Assembly (NCBI RefSeq): GCF_009720835.1
Contig: NZ_WNKZ01000059.1
Location: 1-40,097, forward strand
Source: Pseudoduganella buxea
GTDB lineage: Bacteria > Pseudomonadota > Gammaproteobacteria > Burkholderiales > Burkholderiaceae_D
Reading direction: 5' to 3'
Length of the DNA stretch: 40,097 bases
Every line of letters starts with the position of its first letter. The stretch's first letter is position 1. This document shows positions 8,040 to 15,508 of this stretch, one piece after another. The notes below the pieces were generated by a model. The model made no database searches and had not been told where the DNA came from. It saw only the letters and a list, made by a program, of their open reading frames with translations. Made by a program: the position numbers and the translations under genes.

Positions 8040-9818
8040 TTATTTTGGCGGCTTCACCTTCTGGGCGAACTTGCCGACGATGGTGCCCTGGGCCAGCACG
8101 TGGCCCTTCATCGCCGCCACCAGCTGCTCGCGGTCGGCGCCGAACGGCAGGTCCAGCTTCGTGTCCAGCGCGAAGACCTGGAAGTGGTAGCGGTGGGCCG
8201 GGTCGCCCACGGGCGGCTTCGGTCCGTACCAGCCGGTCGAGCCGCGCGTGTTGCGGCCCTGCAGCACACCATCGGGCTCCGTCAGGCGCGGCTGTTCCTG
8301 CACGCCTTCGGGGAGCATCGTCACACTGGCGGGGATATTCCACGCCAGCCAGTGCACGAAGGGCTGATACGGCTTCGCGTCCGGGTCCTCGACGACGATG
8401 GCATACGACTGCGCGCCCGGCACGGACTGCCACGACAGCGGCGGCGACACGCCGTCGGCGTATTCGCTGTACTTGTCGGCCAGGGTGGCGCCGTCGCGGA
8501 AGGCGCTGGAGTTGACAGCCACGCGGGCGCGTACGGGCAGGCGCTGCGCCGCCAGCGGCACGCCGTTGCCCGCGTTGGCCTGGGCCTGCATCGGGCCGGC
8601 CGGTGCGGGCTGGCTTGGGCCCTTGCCGGCGTCTTTCCCCGTGTACGCGATGCGATACAGCACGCCATTGGCATCGTCCGCCATCAGAAGCGCGCCGTCT
8701 CTTGCGACGGCCAGGCCCACGGGCCGGGCGATATGGGTACGTCCGCCGTCCGTCAGGAAGCCCGTGACGAAGGGTTCGATGGCGCGGGGCTGGCCGTCGG
8801 CGAAGCGCACCCGCACGATTTCGTAGCCGGAGGCCGTGCTGCGGTTCCAGGAGCCGCGCATCGTGGCGAAGGCGTCGCCGTCGTAGTCGGCCGGGAAGGC
8901 GCCATGGCGGTAGAACACCAGCTGCATCGGCGCCGCGTGCGCCGTATAGCCCAGGGTCATCGGCGTGCTGCGGTCGCGCCATGCTTCCTTCGTGATCTCG
9001 CCCACGGGCGTGCTTTGCGGGTAGATGTCGCCCTTGCCGTACACGTGCGGCCAGCCGTATTGCTTGCCCAGCTCGATCTTGTTCAGTTCCTCCGGCTGGA
9101 TGTCGTCGCCGAGGAAATCGATGCCATGGTCGAAGCCCCACAGTTCGCCCGTGCGGGGGTGCCAGTCGATGCCGATGGTGTTTCTCAGGCCCGTGGCGAA
9201 GATGGTGCGCTGCTTGCCGTCCGGGCTGGCGCGCAGCACGGTGGCGTTTTCCGGGTTGCTTTCATTGCAGGTATTGCAGGTGGAACCGGCCGTGATATAC
9301 AGCATGCCGTCCGGGCCGAAGGCCAGGGTGCGGTTCGGGTGCTGGCCCGAGTCGGGCAGGTCGCCGATGATCAGTTTCAGCGGTCCCAGGCGGCCGTCGC
9401 CGCCGATGTCGGCCACGAAGACTTCCTTGACGGTGGCGAGGTAGAGCTTGTTGTCGCGGATCGCCAGGCCGTGGGCGCCGGCGCGGCTGGCCACGGTGAC
9501 GGGCGGACCGTCGGCCTTGCCGTCGCCGTTTTTGTCCTGCAGCAGCAGCACGTCACCCTGGTCGCGGCGACTGACATAGATGTCGCCGTTCGGGGCGACG
9601 GCGACGATGCGGGCGTTCTTCAGGCCCGTGGCGAAGGCCGTCACGGCAAAACCGTCCGGCGCCTTCAGGGCGGCGATGCGTTCGGGCGTGGCCTCGACCT
9701 TGGCCGGTTTCCACACGGCGGCGGCAATGGCCACGCGGGTGCCGTCGCCCTGCTGCGCGAAGGCGGCGCCGGCCAGCGCCAGCGTGATGGCGGCGCCGAG
9801 GATTTTCTTGTTGTGCAT
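8040..9818 (-). CDS. Secreted sugar/sorbosone dehydrogenase-like propeller fused to a PEBP (YbhB-like) domain
   Basis: The 592-residue protein has a signal peptide (about 1-22, ending AFA). A six-bladed propeller of the PQQ-dependent sugar or sorbosone dehydrogenase type follows (about 40-415), with GLRNTIGIDWHP, ELNKIELGKQYGWPHVYG and a CNTCNE pair. The C-terminal 170 residues are a separate YbhB/YbcL Raf-kinase-inhibitor-like domain, marked by EDPDAKP..FVHWLAWNIP and GSTGWYGPKPP. The first domain would oxidise aldoses or related compounds in the periplasm with PQQ; the second has an anion-binding pocket of unclear use in bacteria. The ATG at 9818 has AGGA upstream and begins the signal peptide. 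No cytochrome c domain is present, so the electron acceptor is unknown. Confidence 0.83.
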   Translation of the reverse strand: MHNKKILGAAITLALAGAAFAQQGDGTRVAIAAAVWKPAKVEATPERIAALKAPDGFAVTAFATGLKNARIVAVAPNGDIYVSRRDQGDVLLLQDKNGDGKADGPPVTVASRAGAHGLAIRDNKLYLATVKEVFVADIGGDGRLGPLKLIIGDLPDSGQHPNRTLAFGPDGMLYITAGSTCNTCNESNPENATVLRASPDGKQRTIFATGLRNTIGIDWHPRTGELWGFDHGIDFLGDDIQPEELNKIELGKQYGWPHVYGKGDIYPQSTPVGEITKEAWRDRSTPMTLGYTAHAAPMQLVFYRHGAFPADYDGDAFATMRGSWNRSTASGYEIVRVRFADGQPRAIEPFVTGFLTDGGRTHIARPVGLAVARDGALLMADDANGVLYRIAYTGKDAGKGPSQPAPAGPMQAQANAGNGVPLAAQRLPVRARVAVNSSAFRDGATLADKYSEYADGVSPPLSWQSVPGAQSYAIVVEDPDAKPYQPFVHWLAWNIPASVTMLPEGVQEQPRLTEPDGVLQGRNTRGSTGWYGPKPPVGDPAHRYHFQVFALDTKLDLPFGADREQLVAAMKGHVLAQGTIVGKFAQKVKPPK

Positions 9819-9909
9819 GGCAGGTCCTGTTGGGAAGTTGGGACCCACAGGCTGCCATGGCGTTCCCGACACGACCGTTGGCCCACGCACATTGCGCGCG
9901 CGGATGTTG

Positions 9910-10443
9910 TCAGCGCACGTCGCCGACCCGGTTGCCGACATCGCAGATGTCGAAGCCCATGTCCTTGCAGCGCAAGGTGATGCGGCAGCCCTGCTTGCCG
10001 CCCAGGCGCTGGTGGATGACGCGCAGGCCCAGCGCGTTGACGCTGCGCTCCAGCGCGGCGATATTGCGCGCGCCCACCGTGACGGGCAGCTGCGCCTTGC
10101 CGAACAGGCTGGCGCCGCCGGCCGCCACCACTTCCAGCTCCGCATAATCGCCAGGACGGGCGCCCAGGGCCCGCAGCATGGCGGGAATGGCGGTACTGAC
10201 ATAGCGGGCGCCACCGTTCTGCTCGTTCGGCGGGGCCTCGCCCAGCAGGCAGTGGGCCAGCGCGCAGCGGCCCTTGCGGCGCCAGATCAAGCCGATGCCG
10301 ACGCAGGAACCCAGCAGCGAGGTCAGGACGGCATTGCCCGTGGCGACCTCGAATTCGCCGGCCCACACGTGACGCGGCGCTTCCGGCCCCGGAAGGGGCG
10401 GCGACGCGGCATGGGCGGAAAACGAATTGGTGGAGAGCGGCAT
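9910..10443 (-). CDS. cheD: CheD-type glutamine deamidase
   Basis: The 177-residue protein matches CheD. It keeps the catalytic triad with correct spacing: Thr41 and Cys47 in LTSLLGSCVGIG, and His64 in CALAHCLLGE. It also has the later VGARNIAALE and GGKQGCRITL stretches. CheD deamidates glutamines in chemoreceptors and binds CheC-type phosphatases. Here no other chemotaxis gene lies nearby; instead it diverges from the ATP-grasp/transglutaminase/Anbu locus across 214 bp. The ATG at 10443 was chosen because the frame upstream is low-complexity and non-homologous; no strong Shine-Dalgarno is visible. It may serve chemoreceptors encoded elsewhere, or have a glutamine-directed role tied to its neighbours. 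Confidence 0.85.
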   Translation of the reverse strand: MPLSTNSFSAHAASPPLPGPEAPRHVWAGEFEVATGNAVLTSLLGSCVGIGLIWRRKGRCALAHCLLGEAPPNEQNGGARYVSTAIPAMLRALGARPGDYAELEVVAAGGASLFGKAQLPVTVGARNIAALERSVNALGLRVIHQRLGGKQGCRITLRCKDMGFDICDVGNRVGDVR

Positions 10444-10612
10444 GAATGACCCAAAGGTAAGCACTACAGGTTGGTAGCCGGACGTTGGTTGGGTCAGCAC
10501 GGGAATGATGCATGGATTGCGCCGCACTGTAAAGAAATATTGCCGAGTAGAACCACTAACCGGCTCGCGGCGCACAGTTTTCGCGCGCTCCTGCTCAACA
10601 GTGCGACACCGA

Positions 10613-10628
10613 TGGCACGTTATTTGCA
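10613..10628 (+). promoter_or_regulatory. Sigma-54 (-24/-12) promoter of the ATP-grasp/Anbu locus
   Basis: TGGCACGTTATTTGCA matches the sigma-54 consensus TGGCACG-N4-TTGCW at every fixed position, with GG and GC spaced by 10 bp. Transcription would begin near 10639, leaving a leader of about 19 bases that holds the AAGGAG before the GTG at 10658. An enhancer-binding activator is therefore needed; which one is not shown. I found no clear NtrC site in 10444-10612. Confidence 0.85.
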
Positions 10629-10657
10629 TAATTGCATCATCCCTGGAAGGAGCACAC

Positions 10658-12064
10658 GTGCAGTTCTATAACGAAATGGCGGGCGACGGCGGCGTCCGCG
10701 AGCATTACCGCGAGTTTTCCGCCTGGCTGGCCCAGCAGACGCCGGACGCCATCGAGCGCAAGCGCATGGAGGCGGACCTGACCTTCCGCCGGGTCGGAAT
10801 CACGTTCGCCGTCTACGGCGACCATGCCGGCACCGAGCGGCTGATTCCGTTCGACATGATCCCCCGCATCATTCCCGCCGCCGAGTGGGCCCTGCTGCAG
10901 CGCGGCCTGGTGCAGCGGGTGCGGGCGCTGAACATGTTCATCGACGACGTCTACCACGAGCAGCACATCATTCGTGCCGGCATCATCCCGGCCGAGCAGA
11001 TCTACCGCAATGCCCAGTACCGCCCCGAGATGCAGGGCATCCAGGTGGCTTCGGACATCTATGCCCACGTGGCCGGCATCGATATCGTGCGGGCAGGCGC
11101 CGGCGAATTCTATGTGCTGGAAGACAATCTGCGGGTGCCGTCCGGCGTGTCCTATATGCTGGAAGACCGCAAGATGATGATGCGGCTGCACCCGGAGCTG
11201 TTTGCCAGCCACCAGATCGCGCCCGTCGAGCATTACCCTGACATGTTGCTGGACAACCTGCGCTCGGTGGCGCCGACGGGCGTGATGGACCCCACCGTCG
11301 TCGTCATGACGCCGGGCATGTACAACTCGGCCTATTTCGAGCACGCCTTCCTGGCACAGCAGATGGGCGTCGAACTGGTCGAGGGCAAGGACCTGTTCGT
11401 CAGCAATGGCGCCGTCTTCATGCGCACGACGCGCGGCCCGAAGAAGGTGGACGTGATCTACCGCCGCCTGGACGACGATTTCCTCGACCCGCTGGCCTTC
11501 CGCGCCGATTCCGCGCTGGGCGTGCCGGGCCTGCTGTCCGTGTACCGGGCCGGGCGCGTCACCCTGGCCAATGCCATCGGCACGGGCGTGGCGGACGACA
11601 AGTCGATCTACCCTTATGTGCCGGACATCATCCGCTTCTACCTGTCCGAGGAACCGGTACTGAACAATGTGCCGACATACCAGTGCAGGAAGCCCGACGA
11701 GCTGTCCTACACCCTGGCCAACCTGGCCGACCTGGTGGTGAAGGAAGTGCACGGCGCCGGCGGCTACGGCATGCTGGTGGGCCCGGCGTCCACCGCCGAG
11801 CAGATCGAGGCCTTCCGCGCCCGCCTGCTGGCCCATCCGGAGGGCTATATCGCCCAGCCCACCCTGGCCCTGTCGCACTGCCCCACCTTCGTCGAAAGCG
11901 GCGTGGCGCCGCGCCATATCGACCTGCGCCCGTTCGTCCTGTCCGGCAAGACCATCTCGATGGTACCGGGCGGGCTGACGCGGGTGGCCCTGCAGGAGGG
12001 CTCGCTGGTGGTCAACTCCTCGCAGGGCGGCGGCACCAAGGATACGTGGGTGCTGGAATCATGA
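10658..12064 (+). CDS. Circularly permuted ATP-grasp type 2 protein (DUF404/DUF407)
   Basis: The 468-residue cytosolic protein matches the circularly permuted ATP-grasp family found beside alpha-E and transglutaminase-like genes. Recognisable parts are TPDAIERKRMEADLTFRRVGITFAVY-like N-terminal sequence (quoted parts: ERKRMEADLTFRR, ITFAVYGD), YVLEDNLRVPSGVSYMLEDR, VDVIYRRLDDDFLDP, IGTGVADDKSIYPYVPDII and a C-terminal PGGLTRVALQEGS. By comparison with the fold it is predicted to be a peptide or amide ligase that activates a carboxylate with ATP; no substrate is established. The start is a GTG, chosen because AAGGAG sits six bases upstream and the sigma-54 promoter lies just before it; an in-frame ATG at 10676 lacks this spacing. 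It is the first gene of the locus, with 13 bp to the next. Confidence 0.87.
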   Translation: MQFYNEMAGDGGVREHYREFSAWLAQQTPDAIERKRMEADLTFRRVGITFAVYGDHAGTERLIPFDMIPRIIPAAEWALLQRGLVQRVRALNMFIDDVYHEQHIIRAGIIPAEQIYRNAQYRPEMQGIQVASDIYAHVAGIDIVRAGAGEFYVLEDNLRVPSGVSYMLEDRKMMMRLHPELFASHQIAPVEHYPDMLLDNLRSVAPTGVMDPTVVVMTPGMYNSAYFEHAFLAQQMGVELVEGKDLFVSNGAVFMRTTRGPKKVDVIYRRLDDDFLDPLAFRADSALGVPGLLSVYRAGRVTLANAIGTGVADDKSIYPYVPDIIRFYLSEEPVLNNVPTYQCRKPDELSYTLANLADLVVKEVHGAGGYGMLVGPASTAEQIEAFRARLLAHPEGYIAQPTLALSHCPTFVESGVAPRHIDLRPFVLSGKTISMVPGGLTRVALQEGSLVVNSSQGGGTKDTWVLES

Positions 12065-12077
12065 TGAAGGAACTATT

Positions 12078-13034
12078 ATGCTGAGCCGTACCGCCGACCA
12101 CCTGTTCTGGATGGCCCGCTACACCGAACGCGCCGAGAACACGGCGCGCATGCTGGACGTGAACGTGCAGACCGCCCTGCTGCCGCAGTCGCCGGACGCC
12201 GCCGCCCGCGCCTGGCGCGCCATGCTGGGCATTTCCGAGCTGCAGGAAGCCTATGACGCCAAACACGACACCGTAACGGCCAAGGACGTCATCGACTTCA
12301 TGGTGTGCGACCCGTCGAACCCGTCCTCGATCACGGCCTGCCTGACCGAGGCGCGCGAGAACGCCCGCGCCGTGCGCGGCACGCTGACCACGGAAGTGTG
12401 GGAAGTGCAGAACCAGACCTTCCTCGACCTGCGCCGGCGCCTGCATGGCGGCCAGTTGCGCAAGGACCCCAGCCAGTTCTTCGAGTGGGTCAAGTACCGC
12501 TCGCACCTGTCGCGCGGCGTCACCCTGGGCACGATGCTGCAGGACGAAACCGTCAACTTCATCCGGCTGGGCACCTTCCTGGAGCGGGCCGACAACACGG
12601 CGCGCATCCTGGACGTAAAATTCCATGGCGCCGACGGGGACGGCGACAACGCCGCCGGACCGGACCTGCGGCGTGATTTCTACTTCTGGGCGGCGCTGCT
12701 GCGCTCCGTGTCCGGCTTCGAGATCTACCGCAAGGTGTACCGCGACGTCATCACGCCCGAGCGCGTGGCCGAACTGCTGATGCTGCGCCCCGACATGCCC
12801 CGTTCGCTGCTGGCCTGCATGGACGAGGTGGTGGAGAACCTGCGCGCGGTGCGCAACGACGTGTCGGGCGAGACGGAGCGGCTGGCCGGCAAACTGCATG
12901 CGGACCTGCAGTTCGCCCGCATCGGCGACATCCTGGAACGGGGCCTGCATGACACCCTGACCGAATTCCTGGCCCGCATCTATGAACTGGGCAACCGGGT
13001 CAGCCGCGACTTCCTCGTGCCGCTGGCCGCCTGA
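12078..13034 (+). CDS. Alpha-E domain protein (DUF403)
   Basis: The 318-residue, mainly helical protein begins MLSRTADHLFWMARYTERAE, the conserved opening of the alpha-E family. A second related segment, LGTFLERADNTARILDVKF, occurs near residue 170. The family is almost always found with a circularly permuted ATP-grasp protein, to which it is sometimes fused, and with a transglutaminase-like protein; it is thought to be an accessory subunit, with no reaction shown. AAGGA precedes the ATG. The gene is nine bases from the transglutaminase gene, so the three are one transcription unit. Confidence 0.88.
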   Translation: MLSRTADHLFWMARYTERAENTARMLDVNVQTALLPQSPDAAARAWRAMLGISELQEAYDAKHDTVTAKDVIDFMVCDPSNPSSITACLTEARENARAVRGTLTTEVWEVQNQTFLDLRRRLHGGQLRKDPSQFFEWVKYRSHLSRGVTLGTMLQDETVNFIRLGTFLERADNTARILDVKFHGADGDGDNAAGPDLRRDFYFWAALLRSVSGFEIYRKVYRDVITPERVAELLMLRPDMPRSLLACMDEVVENLRAVRNDVSGETERLAGKLHADLQFARIGDILERGLHDTLTEFLARIYELGNRVSRDFLVPLAA

Positions 13035-13043
13035 AAGACCACC

Positions 13044-13847
13044 ATGCACCTGTCGATCCGCCACGAAACGCAATACCGCTATACCGCCACGCTGGGCTAC
13101 ACGATCCAGCAGCTGCACCTGACGCCCCGGGGCGAGCCCCAGCAGCACGTGCTGCAATGGCAGCTGAACGCGCCCGGCCACCTGCATGCCTACACGGATG
13201 CCTACGGCAACCTGTCGCACATGCTGACCCTGGACAAGCCGCACGAGGAGCTCGTCATCGTCGCCGAAGGGGTGGTCGAGACGGCCACGCCGGCGCACGG
13301 CCGGATTGCCGTGCGCGACACACTGTCGCCGCTGGTGTACACGGTGGCGACCCGGCTGACGATGCCGACCGAGAATATCCGCGCGCTGGCAGCAAGCTGT
13401 CTGCCGGGCCGTCAGGCCGGCACGCGCGATCTGATGAAGCTGGCCGAGCACATATTCGGTGCGGTGACGTATCAAACCGGTGCGACGGCCGTGACGACGA
13501 CGGCCACGGACGCCCTGGCCCAGGGCAGCGGCGTGTGCCAGGATCATGCCCATATCTTCCTGGCCTGCTGCCATGCGGTGGGCATTCCGGCCCGTTATGT
13601 GTCCGGCTATATCGATCCGGGCAATACCAACCACGCCGCCAGCCACGCCTGGGTCGATGCGTGGGCCCAGGACGACGGTTTCGCCGGCTGGGTCAGCATC
13701 GATGTCACGCACGCGCGCCTGATGACGGACGCCTACTGCCGCATCGCCATCGGGCGCGACTACGAGGCGGCCGCGCCGATCCGCGGCATGCGCAGTGGCG
13801 GCGGCGACGAAATCATGACGGTGGACGTACAAATCGTTCCCCAGTGA
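13044..13847 (+). CDS. Transglutaminase-like cysteine peptidase/ligase
   Basis: The 267-residue protein has an N-terminal beta-rich domain (about 1-110, MHLSIRHETQYRY opening) and a transglutaminase core with an intact triad: Cys165 in GSGVCQDHAH, His201 in SHAWVDAW and Asp220 in SIDVTH. Such bacterial proteins act as peptidases or amide-forming enzymes on glutamine or isopeptide bonds; the specific substrate is unknown. No signal peptide is seen, so it should work in the cytosol with the ATP-grasp and alpha-E proteins. It may reverse or process what the ligase makes; that is inference. Confidence 0.88.
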   Translation: MHLSIRHETQYRYTATLGYTIQQLHLTPRGEPQQHVLQWQLNAPGHLHAYTDAYGNLSHMLTLDKPHEELVIVAEGVVETATPAHGRIAVRDTLSPLVYTVATRLTMPTENIRALAASCLPGRQAGTRDLMKLAEHIFGAVTYQTGATAVTTTATDALAQGSGVCQDHAHIFLACCHAVGIPARYVSGYIDPGNTNHAASHAWVDAWAQDDGFAGWVSIDVTHARLMTDAYCRIAIGRDYEAAAPIRGMRSGGGDEIMTVDVQIVPQ

Positions 13848-13870
13848 AACGCACCGGCAACTTCCCGACT

Positions 13871-13876
13871 TATAAT
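13871..13876 (+). promoter_or_regulatory. Possible extra -10 element before the Anbu gene
   Basis: A perfect TATAAT lies 30 bases before the Anbu ATG, but no TTGACA-like hexamer is found 16-18 bp upstream. It could give Anbu a basal supply independent of the sigma-54 promoter. Evidence is one hexamer only. Confidence 0.25.
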
Positions 13877-13906
13877 CCCCCTTCCCATAACTGAACCTTA
13901 CGCCCG

Positions 13907-14749
13907 ATGACTTATTGTGTTGGCATGCGCCTCGACCAGGGGCTGGTATTTCTGTCCGATTCGCGCACGAATGCCGGTGTGGACCAGATCGGCACCTTCC
14001 GCAAGCTGAACGTGTTCGAGAACCCGGGCGACCGGGTCATGGTGATGATGACGGCGGGGAACCTGTCGATCTCGCAGTCCGTGCGCGAGCTGGTCGGCGA
14101 GTTCGTCGGCGTCGCCGGCTACACCATCTGGACCGCGCCGAACATGTACGAAGCCACGCGCGTGCTGGGCGAGGCCGTGCGCTACGTGCACGAACGGGAG
14201 GCCAAGGCGCTGGCCGACTTCGGCATCGACTTCAACCAGGCCATCATCTTCGGCGGCCAGATCGGCGCCGAGCGCTGCCGGCTGTTCCAGATCTACTCGG
14301 CCGGCAATTTCATCGAGTCGCACGCGGAGAACACCTATTTCCAGATCGGCGAGTCGAAATACGGCAAACCCATCCTCGACAGGGTCATCACCCGCGCCAC
14401 CACCCTCGACGAAGCGGCCAAGTGTGCACTCATTTCGATGGATTCGACCCTGCGCTCGAATATCTCCGTCGGCCTGCCGCTGGACATGCTGGTGTACGAG
14501 ACGGGCAGCCTGGCCGTGACCCGCTTCGTCACCATCGACGAGCGCAATCAGTACTTCCAGATGCTGCGCACGACGTGGAGCGAGCAGTTGAAGGGCATTT
14601 TCGAAGGCATCGAGGCGCCGGCCTGGCAAAGCATGCCGGGCAACCAGCACGAACCGGTGCGCATGCCGCTGCCGCTGACGGTGACGCCGAACGCGCCGCC
14701 GGCGCCGCTGCAGTCGGTGGCGCAGCAGTTTGCGAATCATCAGCAATAG
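13907..14749 (+). CDS. Anbu / bacterial proteasome-homologue peptidase
   Basis: The 280-residue protein is an Anbu-type (ancestral beta-subunit) Ntn-hydrolase. It starts MTYCVGMRL, so removal of Met1 exposes Thr2 as the N-terminal nucleophile. Asp18 (in LSDSRTNAGVDQI) and Lys33 (in TFRKLNVF) match the proteasome-type active site. Later blocks (GDRVMVMMTAGNLSIS, NQAIIFGGQIG, SKYGKPILDR, SMDSTLRSNISVG) complete the fold. The last 40 residues are Pro-rich and probably disordered. Anbu proteins form open helical rings rather than closed barrels, and their physiological substrate is unresolved. The ATP-grasp/alpha-E/transglutaminase neighbourhood is known for Anbu. Only a weak ribosome site precedes the ATG. 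Confidence 0.9.
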   Translation: MTYCVGMRLDQGLVFLSDSRTNAGVDQIGTFRKLNVFENPGDRVMVMMTAGNLSISQSVRELVGEFVGVAGYTIWTAPNMYEATRVLGEAVRYVHEREAKALADFGIDFNQAIIFGGQIGAERCRLFQIYSAGNFIESHAENTYFQIGESKYGKPILDRVITRATTLDEAAKCALISMDSTLRSNISVGLPLDMLVYETGSLAVTRFVTIDERNQYFQMLRTTWSEQLKGIFEGIEAPAWQSMPGNQHEPVRMPLPLTVTPNAPPAPLQSVAQQFANHQQ

Positions 14750-14838
14750 CGGCCGGCAGCAGCACGGCGCCAGGCTGGATTTCAGGCCGCGATTGACTAT
14801 GCTTGAAGCAGGACCCAAGCCAATGGAGAGTCGCCGCC

Positions 14839-15318
14839 ATGAACCACCCGATGCCCCCTCCCGAGGCCGGCCAGGACGGCCAGGACGGGCCCAGCGCCCG
14901 TGCCACCTTCCTGAAGATCCTGCGCGACAAGCGCCAGGCGGTGGACCGGCTCAATGCCCGGCTGTACCGGCGCGGTAACTTCCTGACCCTGCTGACGGTG
15001 ATCGCCAGCGCGCTCGCCACCGTGCTGACGGCCGCGCCGGCCATTGGCGGCGCCCGGCTGACCCAGGCGCTGGGCTCGGCGGGGCCGGACAGCCCCAGCT
15101 GGCGCATCCTGTGCGGCCTGGCGGCGATCTGCTCGGGCCTGGCCGCGATCGCCACCAACCTGCACCGCCACTACGACATTTCGGCCCGGCTGGCCAGGAC
15201 CGAGGCCAGCGCGGCCCGGCTCGAGGCACTCGACGTGCAGGTCGACCTGGGCGCCTGCCCCGTGCCCGACGCGCTCGGCCAGTACCAGAAGATCCTGGCA
15301 GACACGCCGCACCTGTAA
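14839..15318 (+). CDS. Two-helix membrane protein, SLATT-like layout, unknown function
   Basis: The 159-residue protein has a Pro/Gly-rich N-terminus, a charged helix (about 20-48), and two hydrophobic helices (about 50-70 and 95-115). A second charged helical tail with LARTEASAARLEAL follows. This layout resembles SLATT-type two-helix effector proteins and other small helical-tail membrane proteins, but I cannot confirm homology. The ATG at 14839 has GGAG upstream; a TTG at 14803 in the same frame was rejected. It lies 89 bp after Anbu on the same strand and could be read through from that operon. It is convergent with the next module. Confidence 0.6.
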   Translation: MNHPMPPPEAGQDGQDGPSARATFLKILRDKRQAVDRLNARLYRRGNFLTLLTVIASALATVLTAAPAIGGARLTQALGSAGPDSPSWRILCGLAAICSGLAAIATNLHRHYDISARLARTEASAARLEALDVQVDLGACPVPDALGQYQKILADTPHL

Positions 15319-15331
15319 CGGCACCTATCGC

Positions 15332-15508
15332 CTATTGTCCCTGCTTGCGCAGCCCGTGCCACGCGCCCAGCGCCACGGGAATCCCCAGGGCCAGGGCGGA
15401 AACATAATCGAGCAGGCCGTCGCCCAGCAGCGCGGCGACCAGGCCGATCACCGTCAGGATGCCGAGCAGGACGGGCACGCCCCACAGGCGCATGAAGGCG
15501 GGGCTCAT
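15332..15508 (-). CDS. Small 58-residue two-helix membrane protein
   Basis: The frame encodes a 58-residue protein with two hydrophobic segments (about 10-28 and 36-50) and a basic tail (HGLRKQGQ). Its ATG at 15508 overlaps the TGA of the PepSY gene in the ATGA pattern, and GGAGG lies just upstream, which supports a real translated gene. It is coupled to the PepSY protein and so probably belongs to the iron-uptake module, perhaps as a small partner subunit. I recognise no family. Confidence 0.65.
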   Translation of the reverse strand: MSPAFMRLWGVPVLLGILTVIGLVAALLGDGLLDYVSALALGIPVALGAWHGLRKQGQ

